NCBI GenBank assembly: GCA_031285245.1
Contig: JAITWN010000204.1
Span: forward strand, 1 to 16,094
DNA from: Chromatiales bacterium
Lineage (GTDB): Bacteria > Pseudomonadota > Gammaproteobacteria > SZUA-140
Direction of reading: 5' to 3'
Length of the DNA: 16,094 nucleotides
This document shows positions 7,876 to 14,780 of the stretch, piece after piece. The notes below the pieces were generated by a model, which saw nothing but the letters and a program-made list of their open reading frames with translations, ran no database searches and was not told where the DNA came from. Numbering within the stretch: position 1 is the stretch's first letter; the number at the start of each line of letters is the position of its first letter. The translations under genes and the position numbers were made by a program.

Positions 7876-8442
7876 TTACTGCGCCGCCGCAGACCGCGGC
7901 GATGCCTGCGCGTCCTTGGCCAAGCCATGACGCACGTAGTTGACGACATGCCAACGTTCTTCAACGTTGAGGTCGTTGCTACCACGTCCATCCGCGCGTG
8001 CCTGCGGCACGCCATAGGCTGGCATCAGGAAGCTACCGAAGCTGATGGTGCCAAATATCCAGCCCTCGGTTAGCCCATCGATATAAGGATTGTTCGCCAG
8101 CGGCGGCGCACCGATCTTCCCGGAAACCGGCGACTCTGCTTGTCCGGTGAGACCATGGCAGGCGCTGCAATAGATCTTGAACAGCGTGCGACCTTTGTTC
8201 ACCGAAGCATCGCTCACCGGAATCGGATTAACCAAACTCTTGGCTTCATCGCGATTGGAAACCATGGTCTGAAGGTTACCCACCGGCACAGAACGCTTCG
8301 GAAACGGATACATCTCCAAGCGATCTTGCGACACCGGCGCCTGCGGCTCGATGGCAGGCTGATCAGCCATGTCGGTCGACCATGGCCAGCTCCATGCAGC
8401 TGCTGGAAACATGAGCACCAGTATTGCCAACTTATACTTCAT
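7876..8442 (-). CDS. actE: Alternative Complex III subunit ActE (monohaem cytochrome c)
   Basis: The 188-aa product has an N-terminal signal peptide (L-A-I-L-V-L-M-F-P-A-A-A) and one haem c site C92-S-A-C95-H96, with M140 in F-L-M-P-A-Y-G as the likely sixth iron ligand. The cytochrome domain spans about residues 80-175; a Pro-rich linker precedes it, including Y-P-F-P near 45-48. ActE passes electrons from ACIII to an oxidase or soluble carrier on the periplasmic side. No lipobox cysteine follows the signal peptide, so lipid anchoring is not predicted here. Its ATG overlaps the actD stop by 4 nt (ATGA), which suggests coupled translation. Confidence 0.93.
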   Translation of the reverse strand: MKYKLAILVLMFPAAAWSWPWSTDMADQPAIEPQAPVSQDRLEMYPFPKRSVPVGNLQTMVSNRDEAKSLVNPIPVSDASVNKGRTLFKIYCSACHGLTGQAESPVSGKIGAPPLANNPYIDGLTEGWIFGTISFGSFLMPAYGVPQARADGRGSNDLNVEERWHVVNYVRHGLAKDAQASPRSAAAQ

Positions 8443-8966
8443 GACCTGCCCTCTTCACGGATCTCCAGCGCCTGGCGCGCCAGGAACAGCTTCTTCATTG
8501 GCTCAATGTATTTCTCTTCCAGCTCAAGCTCGATACCAACTTGATCGACACCCACTTTCGCGCTGTACGGCATCGGGCGCCGACGCAGCAGACGAGCGGT
8601 GATGAGCAAACCAGCCAGCGTGAAGAACACGCTGAACAGAATCATGAGCTCATAGGTAAGCACGAAGTTTGAAGGCAACGGAATCACCGGCTTACCGCCC
8701 TGTGGCTGCACCAGGAAGTTTGCCTGGGCTGCAGCTATCCACGTAAAGCCGAGCGTGATTCCAGTGATGGCACCCGATAAGGTGAACTTGCGGATATGAC
8801 TGGGACGATCACCCAGCAGCTCCACCAGTTCCGGATGCTCTATCGGCGAGATCACCGTGACATCGTCAAGTGATACGCCTGCCACTTTGTGGTCGCGCAC
8901 ATCAGAGATGACGGCCATGGCTTCGGCGAAATTGCTATACAAAGCCAATATGCGCTTTTTCTTCAT
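8439..8966 (-). CDS. actD: Alternative Complex III subunit ActD (DUF3341 family)
   Basis: This 175-aa protein starts with a soluble alpha/beta domain (about residues 1-85) containing I-L-A-L-Y-S-N-F and I-S-P-I-E-H-P-E-L-V, typical of ActD. Two membrane helices follow (about 84-105 and 125-147), joined by a loop with P-x-x-P-L-P-S-N-F, and the tail is charged. ActD is a small structural subunit of ACIII without a cofactor. It starts 3 bp after the actC stop. A strong AAGGAG ribosome site at 8975-8980, inside the last codons of actC, lies 8 nt before the ATG. It overlaps actE by 4 nt. Confidence 0.93.
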   Translation of the reverse strand: MKKKRILALYSNFAEAMAVISDVRDHKVAGVSLDDVTVISPIEHPELVELLGDRPSHIRKFTLSGAITGITLGFTWIAAAQANFLVQPQGGKPVIPLPSNFVLTYELMILFSVFFTLAGLLITARLLRRRPMPYSAKVGVDQVGIELELEEKYIEPMKKLFLARQALEIREEGRS

Positions 8967-8969
8967 GGA

Positions 8970-10448
8970 TCAGGCTCCTTCCAGACCGGGAGTTCCCGGC
9001 GTACGTCTAGGGTCGGCAGCAGCAGCGGCATTCCCTCCCGCTGACGCACTGCGGCTGTGCATCACCGTCGACAGATCCTTATGCGCCAAGTGGCGGCGGT
9101 GATAGATCATTTCCTTCACTTCGTACATGGACACCGACGGAATCACCTTAACGAAGATCAGGAACAGCAAGCCAAACCAGCCAAAGCTGCCCGCGACGAT
9201 GAACCACTGCACCCAGCTCGGGAAGATGACGTGGAACGCAAACGGCTCATAACCCTGTGACAGCGTCGGTGCGACGATCATCCAACGCTCAAGCCACATG
9301 CCATAGTTGAGCAGGATCGACACCACGAACATGATCGGGATGCTGCGACGGAAACGCTCCACTGCCAGCATGAACGGCAACACCGAGCCACAGAACAGCA
9401 TCTGCCAGAACCAGATCGAGTACGGACCGCTAAACTTCGACAGCAGCAGTTCCTTATCAACCGCGTTGTGACCGTACCAAACCGAGGCGAACTCGATGAA
9501 GGTGAGGTAGGTCCAGACCATGCCGATCGCGAACGTCAGTTTGCAGGTCTTCTCCAGAATCGGAATCGTCATATACGCTTCGAAGCGGAAGAAGTAACGC
9601 AGCAGCACGAACAGCGTGATGATGCCTGCACAACCAGAATAGAGCGCACCCGCTACGAAGTAGGGCGGGAAACTGGTGATGTGCCAGCCGGGCATGATCG
9701 ACATCGCGAAGTCAGAAGCCACGATCGAGTGCACCGACACCGCGAGCGGAATCAGGAAGCAGGCGAGCACCAGATACGCAACGCGGAAGTTGCGCCACTG
9801 GCGATCGTCACCACGCCAGCCAAGCGCGAGTACGGCATAAAGCTTCTTGCGCCAACCGCGCGCAGAATCGCGCACGATGGCGAGATCAGGAATCGAGCCC
9901 ATGAACAGGAACAGCGCCGATGACGTCAGGTAGGTGCTGATAGCAAATGCGTCCCACAGCAACGGCGAGCGGAAGTTCGGCCAGATACCACGATCACTGA
10001 AGTACGGCAGCACCCAGTACATATTCCAGACGCGGCCCAAGTGGATGACCGGGAAGAGCATGGCGGTCAACAAGGTGAACGTTGTCATGGCTTCGGCGAA
10101 GCGGTAAATCGGCTTACGCCAGTCGGCATGGATGATGTGCAGAATCGCTGACAACAGAGTTCCGGAATGGCTCATGCCGATCCAGAAAATGAAGGTCGCG
10201 ATGTACAAGCCCCACATGTGAGGCCAGTTCAGATTGGCTTCGCCGAGACCATAGAGGTACTGATGGATTTCTGCGATGACCGCCAGAGAAAGCAGCGCGA
10301 GACATACGATGATCGAAAGCCAGTACGCGCCGCGCGGACTCTCCATCGAGTGCAGGACGTCTTCGTTGATCTTCGCCCAGCGGATATCTTCGTTGATATC
10401 CTTTTCCTGCTCCGGCGTGAGCGCGGCATTCGTATTCAAATTGTTCAT
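8970..10448 (-). CDS. actC: Alternative Complex III subunit ActC (NrfD-like membrane protein)
   Basis: The 492-aa product has about ten membrane helices, from Y-W-L-S-I-I-V near residue 42 to W-F-I-V-A-G-S-F-G-W-F near 423, arranged as two NrfD-type four-helix bundles plus extra helices. In NrfD/PsrC relatives this subunit holds the quinol site close to the iron-sulfur subunit. Conserved-looking features include G-M-S-H-S-G-T-L in an early helix and the S-V-H-S-I-V-A-S-D-F segment, which resembles the polar sites proposed for quinol binding or proton transfer. The last 35 or so residues are low-complexity and rich in Ala, Gly and Pro. The gene starts 31 bp after actB2; no strong ribosome site is visible, and the M-N-N-L-N start is the only reasonable one. 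Confidence 0.95.
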   Translation of the reverse strand: MNNLNTNAALTPEQEKDINEDIRWAKINEDVLHSMESPRGAYWLSIIVCLALLSLAVIAEIHQYLYGLGEANLNWPHMWGLYIATFIFWIGMSHSGTLLSAILHIIHADWRKPIYRFAEAMTTFTLLTAMLFPVIHLGRVWNMYWVLPYFSDRGIWPNFRSPLLWDAFAISTYLTSSALFLFMGSIPDLAIVRDSARGWRKKLYAVLALGWRGDDRQWRNFRVAYLVLACFLIPLAVSVHSIVASDFAMSIMPGWHITSFPPYFVAGALYSGCAGIITLFVLLRYFFRFEAYMTIPILEKTCKLTFAIGMVWTYLTFIEFASVWYGHNAVDKELLLSKFSGPYSIWFWQMLFCGSVLPFMLAVERFRRSIPIMFVVSILLNYGMWLERWMIVAPTLSQGYEPFAFHVIFPSWVQWFIVAGSFGWFGLLFLIFVKVIPSVSMYEVKEMIYHRRHLAHKDLSTVMHSRSASAGGNAAAAADPRRTPGTPGLEGA

Positions 10449-10479
10449 GGCAAGCCCGTTTGCTTGATTATTTTCAGAT

Positions 10480-11352
10480 TCAGACTTCGCGAACCCGTTC
10501 CAGGAACAGAACGCGGGGATCGGTGTTCAAGCCTTCGAACACGCGGTAACCGCGCAATTCAGGATTCTGCTTCTGCTGCCGGCTCTTGCCGAGCTCAACC
10601 TGATGTTTCTTCCACAGCGATGCAGCTTCAGTCTCACCAACACCGCCGCCAGGCGTATGCAGCGTAAGCAGATCACCAAAGGTCATCGCCGATGTCGGGC
10701 AGGTCTGCGCGCAGGCAGTGGTGAACTCACCGTCACGAACCTTGCGACGCTCACGACGGGCAGTGTCCTTGGCGGTACGAATGCGCTGCACGCAGAAGGT
10801 GCACTTTTCCATCACACCCTTGTCACGCACGGTGAGGTCCGGGTTCAGCTGCATGTGCAGCGGTGCCGGCCAGGATTCTTCGTAATAGGAATAGAAGTTG
10901 AAATAGCGCAGGCGATACGGGCAGTTGTTGGAGCAATAGCGCGAACCGACGCAGCGGTTATAAACCTGGGCATTGAGGCCATCGGGCGTATGGTAGGTAG
11001 CCGCCACCGGACACACCGGCTCACAAGTTGCCGAGCTGCAATGCTGGCAATGCATGGGCAGGAAACTCGCGCCATGATGCTGGTATTCGGCAACGCTTTC
11101 CTCGCCGAGATCGGGCTCATCCCAATAACGCTCGATACGCAGCCAGTTCATGCCAAGGTTGCGCGAGTATTTCTCGTGACCGACGACAGCGAGATTATTC
11201 TCGGCATAACAAGCGGTCACACAAGCGCCACAGCCCGTGCACTTGTTGAGGTCGATAACCATGCCCCACAAGTGTTCATAGTTGTGATGACCACCCTGCT
11301 CCGCTCCCTTGCGGTAGGAGGACCAGTTCTCGATGATATTCTGCAAGGACAT
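10480..11352 (-). CDS. actB2: Alternative Complex III iron-sulfur subunit (ActB2; NrfC/PsrB-like ferredoxin)
   Basis: This 290-aa protein carries four cluster sites in the order expected for NrfC/PsrB-like electron-transfer subunits. Site 1 is C38, C41, C44, C48. Site 2 is C102, C105, C110, C114. Site 3 is C134, C140, C144, with Ser137 where a cysteine normally sits. Site 4 pairs C184 and C187 with C214 and C218. Three [4Fe-4S] and one [3Fe-4S] clusters are therefore predicted, the set described for ACIII. It should carry electrons between the ActC quinol site and the haem subunits. In many ACIII complexes this region is the C-terminal half of one large ActB; here it is a separate gene. Its ATG overlaps the actB1 stop (TAATG). 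It has no signal peptide of its own, so it probably rides across the membrane with Tat-exported ActB1. Confidence 0.95.
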   Translation of the reverse strand: MSLQNIIENWSSYRKGAEQGGHHNYEHLWGMVIDLNKCTGCGACVTACYAENNLAVVGHEKYSRNLGMNWLRIERYWDEPDLGEESVAEYQHHGASFLPMHCQHCSSATCEPVCPVAATYHTPDGLNAQVYNRCVGSRYCSNNCPYRLRYFNFYSYYEESWPAPLHMQLNPDLTVRDKGVMEKCTFCVQRIRTAKDTARRERRKVRDGEFTTACAQTCPTSAMTFGDLLTLHTPGGGVGETEAASLWKKHQVELGKSRQQKQNPELRGYRVFEGLNTDPRVLFLERVREV

Positions 11353-13616
11353 TAGGCTCTCCCCCCTTCAGTACGCTCGAACTGGTCGGCGCTCACAGTG
11401 ACGACCAGCTTGCGGCCAACCTGCGTTGAGCTACCGCCCTGCACTACCAAGCGATCCATACCGCTACCGTTGTTCCATGTCACATCGGCTCTACGAATCA
11501 CAGAAGCATTGACACGGGTCATATGGTGCGCTGGCTCACCCGTTTTGCGATCCTGAGCCGTGGCCAGAATGGCGTATGGATTGACGCCACGGCCCTTGGC
11601 ATAACGACCATAGGCGGTGTGTCCCTGACCAACAGGAATAGCAATGGCATCGGGATGCATACCGCGATAAACAAACGCGCGAACCTCAAGCGTGCCGTGT
11701 TCCGACGCGATGCGCAGCACATCACCGGTCTTCACGTCACCGAGCTTGGCAGCGGTCTTGGGATGAATCTCAGCCCAAGAATCCCACACGGCTTTGCTGA
11801 TGGTGTCGGGCAGCTCCTGAATCCACGGCAGATTGGCATGACGCCCATCCCACAGATTCGGATTAGCCGATGGCAACAGGAAATAACCATTGCCCTCAGC
11901 AGCAGCGGCCTGCACTTCGAAGGCAACAGGCTTTGCCACCAGCGCTGCCGGCGTTGCGGTGTTGAATTCGAGCACGCCCTGCTGCATCACAGCGCTCCAA
12001 AACGCAGCATCTCCACCGACGCCCTTGGTTACGCTGTTCTTGACGTCAGCAGGCAGTGCGACAAAAGCATGTTGCAGATAGGCGTAATAGTCTTCGTAGC
12101 CCGCGTAATCCTTGTCACCACGCATGTGTAGCAGGCTGAGCACGAGATCACCGAAACCACGCGTCTCGGGATACAGCGGCTCCATCACTGGCTGCTGAAT
12201 GCTGATGAAATTGCGCTCAGGCTGAATCGAGGGCACGTGCGTTCCCCAATCTTCGAGCGAGGAATAGAGCGGCAGCACCAGATCAGCCAGCAAGGTGGTT
12301 TCATCTTCGAATTGCGTCAGCGCAACCTTGAACGGTCCACCTGCCAGCAGTTCGTTCAAACGCAGTGCAGCGGGTGCCGTAAATGCCGGATTCACACCCT
12401 TGAAGAACACCACATCGAAACGCTTTTCTTCGAGCGCCTGCGCGAAATCGATCACGCTGCGACCATTGCCGCTGCGCGCGCGCAGCTGCGGGAAGGGGAA
12501 ACCAGCGCTCGACTCGATAGTGCGACCCACATTGCCGAGAATCAGGTTGAGCGTCATCGCCGCAGCGACGCTGTCATAACCATGCTCATGACCTTCGGCA
12601 CTGGCACCAGCCAGCACCAAGCTCGGAGAACGTTCGTGCAGCAGCTCAGCGATACGCTTGATGTGCTCTTCAGAAGTACCCGTAATGCCGGCGACCTTGG
12701 CAGCGTCATGGGCATCGATCTGCGCACGCACGCTGGCGGGCAGCGCGGAAAGATCGCGGCCATGGCTGCTGGCAAGCACGTTTGCGATACCGAGCGCGAG
12801 CACGCCTTCGCTGCCCGGGCGCACCGGCACCCACAGATCGGCATTGGCGCCGGTCTGCGTCATCTTGGATTCAGCTGCAATCAATACGCCACGCGGTGCA
12901 TTGCGGAACTCGGCATAACGTGCCGAACCGGAAACAGCGCCGCCCCAAGTGGAGAGGAAATCAGCGCCGAATGACAGCACCACACGCGCCTTCTCGATGC
13001 CAAGGCGCGGATTCTCATCGCCCAGCATATCGCGGCACACCGCGCGCCAGACCGCACTGTTGATCGGCTCATAAACGTAATGATTGTTCGAACCGAGACT
13101 CTCCATCAACGCATCGACAAGCACGGCCTGATGACCACTGATGGTGTCAGTCATCCACGCGAAACGCTTGCCGTTCAGGCCGGCATCCGGACCGATCTTC
13201 TCGCGCAGCAGCGCAAGCGCATCATCCCAGCCGATTTCAACCAGACGACCGTCACGGCGCACACGCGGCTTGGTGATGCGATCAGGGTTGTAATGATTCT
13301 GCAAAGAGGCCTGCCCCACCGCACACAGCTTGCCTTTATTCAGCGGCGAATTGAGGTTACCTTCCAGCTTGAGCACACGACCTTCACGCACACGGGCATT
13401 CACGCCGCAGGCAGAAGGACATTGCTGGCACGTCGATGCATAGGTGACACCGACACCAGGGATAGCAAATTCTTCGGGTTCAAGGTACGAAACCACATGG
13501 TTACGGCCTTCCCGCGAAGTGATGAAACTTGGGCGGTCGCAAGCGGCCACAGCAAGGCCGGCTCCCGTCCATCCCATCACCTTCAGAAATTCTCTGCGTT
13601 TCATCTCGAGATTCAT
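11352..13616 (-). CDS. actB1: Alternative Complex III molybdopterin-oxidoreductase-like subunit (ActB1)
   Basis: The 754-aa protein belongs to the molybdopterin oxidoreductase fold but is the ACIII version, which is thought to lack molybdenum. A twin-arginine signal K-R-R-E-F-L-K at residues 6-12 is followed by a hydrophobic stretch and a lipobox-like V-A-A-C26. C63-x2-C66-x3-C70-x27-C98 matches the complete N-terminal [4Fe-4S] motif of catalytic members. The residue normally Lys in C-x-K-G is Val (C-A-V-G). The nucleotide-fold domains follow (for example V-V-L-S-F-G-A-D-F near 210-218), and a C-terminal beta-barrel domain with G-D-V-L-R-I (about 636-650) resembles the dinucleotide-binding domain. 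I see no clear Cys, SeCys or Ser ligand for molybdenum. The gene begins 25 bp after actA; GGAG lies 10 nt before the first ATG. A start at residue 5 is also possible. Confidence 0.93.
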   Translation of the reverse strand: MNLEMKRREFLKVMGWTGAGLAVAACDRPSFITSREGRNHVVSYLEPEEFAIPGVGVTYASTCQQCPSACGVNARVREGRVLKLEGNLNSPLNKGKLCAVGQASLQNHYNPDRITKPRVRRDGRLVEIGWDDALALLREKIGPDAGLNGKRFAWMTDTISGHQAVLVDALMESLGSNNHYVYEPINSAVWRAVCRDMLGDENPRLGIEKARVVLSFGADFLSTWGGAVSGSARYAEFRNAPRGVLIAAESKMTQTGANADLWVPVRPGSEGVLALGIANVLASSHGRDLSALPASVRAQIDAHDAAKVAGITGTSEEHIKRIAELLHERSPSLVLAGASAEGHEHGYDSVAAAMTLNLILGNVGRTIESSAGFPFPQLRARSGNGRSVIDFAQALEEKRFDVVFFKGVNPAFTAPAALRLNELLAGGPFKVALTQFEDETTLLADLVLPLYSSLEDWGTHVPSIQPERNFISIQQPVMEPLYPETRGFGDLVLSLLHMRGDKDYAGYEDYYAYLQHAFVALPADVKNSVTKGVGGDAAFWSAVMQQGVLEFNTATPAALVAKPVAFEVQAAAAEGNGYFLLPSANPNLWDGRHANLPWIQELPDTISKAVWDSWAEIHPKTAAKLGDVKTGDVLRIASEHGTLEVRAFVYRGMHPDAIAIPVGQGHTAYGRYAKGRGVNPYAILATAQDRKTGEPAHHMTRVNASVIRRADVTWNNGSGMDRLVVQGGSSTQVGRKLVVTVSADQFERTEGGRA

Positions 13617-13641
13617 CTGCGTCGATCTCCGAAGCGGCGGC

Positions 13642-14292
13642 TTATTTATGACACTTCCAGCAATCGAACGGACCTTCGTTCGCTTGGTGGCAGCGCTGGC
13701 AGAAGCCCATCGTCAAAGGCCTGGACTTCTCCGCTACGGTCATGTTTTTCACTTCGCCATGACAGAAAGCGCACACCTCTTTCACGCGCTCCACTGGGAA
13801 ATCGTTACCCAACACGAAGCGATCGATATGCTTCTCGTGGTTGAAATGAACGAAATCTGGCAGATCGTGAACCTTATTCCACGGCGGCGGCTCGCGCTTT
13901 TCCCAGTACTCGGTAAGCTTCTGGATGCGCGGCTTGTCGGTGGCAATCACCAAGTGGCAACCCATGCACTTGCTGGTGGGAGGAATACCCGCCACCTTGC
14001 TACGACGCGCATAGGTATGGCAGTACATGCAGTTGATGCCGTTCTGTTCGACGTGAACGTCGTGCGGAAACTCGATCGGCTGCTCGACGCGCGGACCGGA
14101 ATAAGTATCCGTAGGCGGCACTGCGTTTGGAATCGGGCTCTGTGCCTGCGCAGGCTGCGGCAGGAAGAACGCGAACGCGCACAGCACGAACAGCGTCACC
14201 AATACCGGGAGCCGGCGAATGCCGCGGTCAACGACCGTATCAGCGCGTGTACAGGACGAATGCCCTGAGAATAGTAGGCCAGTGACAGACAT
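13642..14292 (-). CDS. actA: Alternative Complex III subunit ActA (pentahaem cytochrome c)
   Basis: The 216-aa product has exactly five C-x-x-C-H haem c sites, at residues 88-92, 109-113, 174-178, 198-202 and 211-215, the last ending almost at the C-terminus. One hydrophobic helix near residues 28-45 either anchors it in the membrane or is cleaved after A-Q-A at about 50. A conserved-looking F-x-H-x-x-H region (about 76-80) and H-F-N-H-E-K-H (149-155) supply candidate sixth ligands. I chose the ATG at 14290-14292 because AGGGGAG lies directly upstream and the length fits. An upstream start at 14361 would add 23 residues without family character. ActA opens the operon and passes electrons on the periplasmic side. 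Confidence 0.95.
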   Translation of the reverse strand: MSVTGLLFSGHSSCTRADTVVDRGIRRLPVLVTLFVLCAFAFFLPQPAQAQSPIPNAVPPTDTYSGPRVEQPIEFPHDVHVEQNGINCMYCHTYARRSKVAGIPPTSKCMGCHLVIATDKPRIQKLTEYWEKREPPPWNKVHDLPDFVHFNHEKHIDRFVLGNDFPVERVKEVCAFCHGEVKNMTVAEKSRPLTMGFCQRCHQANEGPFDCWKCHK

Positions 14293-14577
14293 CTCTCCCC
14301 TCAACCTTCTGCTATTAATCCGTATGTACGACAGGCAACAAAACGGTGACGCTAAAATCAAAAAACCTGCCTGCGGCGGAATATGCCCCTATGCCGACAG
14401 AAGCCTCCGCATGGGGAAGCATCCCTGACAGCAAAAAATCAGCAGCGTGACGTGCGAAGAAGCCCGCTAATTCCCTTCATCGTACCCTCGGTGGATGAAT
14501 ACCCTTTCGCGCCGATCTCACCGGATCGTTACGCGCTTCATCCAAATTTTCTACGGGGTATTTTCTTTTTTCGGTTT
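14293..14577 (-). other. Long untranslated leader of the act operon, with a possible short leader ORF
   Basis: If transcription starts at the promoters just upstream, the actA message has a leader of about 280 nt, and no full-size gene fits in it. It holds a possible 13-codon frame at 14439-14480 (minus) with GAGG 5 nt before its ATG and six T straight after its TGA stop. It also has a bulged inverted repeat, CCCC(T)ATGC at 14386-14394 against GCATGGGG at 14409-14416. A T6 run occurs at 14361-14366 (minus) without a good stem before it. None of these alone proves regulation. The strong AGGGGAG ribosome site of actA lies at the end of this region. Confidence 0.35.
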
Positions 14578-14624
14578 ATTAAAATTGTGAGCGAATCGTA
14601 GATCAATCCACTCGGATATGTCAA
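14578..14624 (-). promoter_or_regulatory. Two overlapping sigma70-like promoters for the act operon
   Basis: On the minus strand a perfect TTGACA (14619-14624) is followed by an 18-nt spacer and TACGAT (14595-14600). A second pair, TTGATC (14601-14606), a 17-nt spacer and TTTAAT (14578-14583), is shifted about 17 nt downstream. The surrounding DNA is clearly more AT-rich than the genes. Expected starts are near 14588 and 14571. These are consensus matches made by eye, not mapped starts. Confidence 0.5.
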
Positions 14625-14742
14625 CGCCGGGTATCAGTCACTTTACGTATCGCGTTTCCCATCTCTGCTGTCATGCGTTTGCGCCTGTAAAAATAGGCAT
14701 CGCCGACATGCCATCAGCCATTCCACAACCGCACTGATGGTG

Positions 14743-14758
14743 TACCTCAATTGAGGTA
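14743..14758. promoter_or_regulatory. Perfect 16-bp palindrome TACCTCAATTGAGGTA, possible operator
   Basis: The 16 bases read the same on both strands. The site lies 22 bp beyond the stop codon of the NIF3-like gene and about 120 bp upstream of the act promoters. No T-tract follows on either strand, so a terminator role is unlikely. A dimeric regulator site is the more natural reading. A second, imperfectly spaced inverted repeat (CCATCAG at 14711-14717, CTGATGG at 14734-14740) lies right beside it. The half-site resembles that of SoxR-type MerR regulators but lacks their longer centre. Confidence 0.45.
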
Positions 14759-14780
14759 TCGCGTTCTCGCTCAATATTCG

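Noticed and set aside
11352..13616. Catalytic molybdenum enzyme such as polysulfide reductase or formate dehydrogenase
   Set aside because: The neighbours (pentahaem ActA, ActD, ActE and two NrfD-like subunits) define ACIII, the Lys of C-x-K-G is missing, and no Mo-ligating residue could be recognised.
14361..14382. Intrinsic terminator in the act leader (T6 run followed by more T)
   Set aside because: The only stem just before the T run is about 3 bp, too weak to support termination.
14601..14614. FNR/ANR box upstream of act
   Set aside because: TTGAT occurs, but the second half-site expected after four bases (ATCAA) reads GATTC, so only half a site is present.
14743..14758. SoxR/MerR-type operator
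   Set aside because: The half-sites look similar, but MerR-family sites have a longer centre and lie within a stretched 19-20 bp promoter spacer. Here the halves abut and no -35/-10 pair straddles them.
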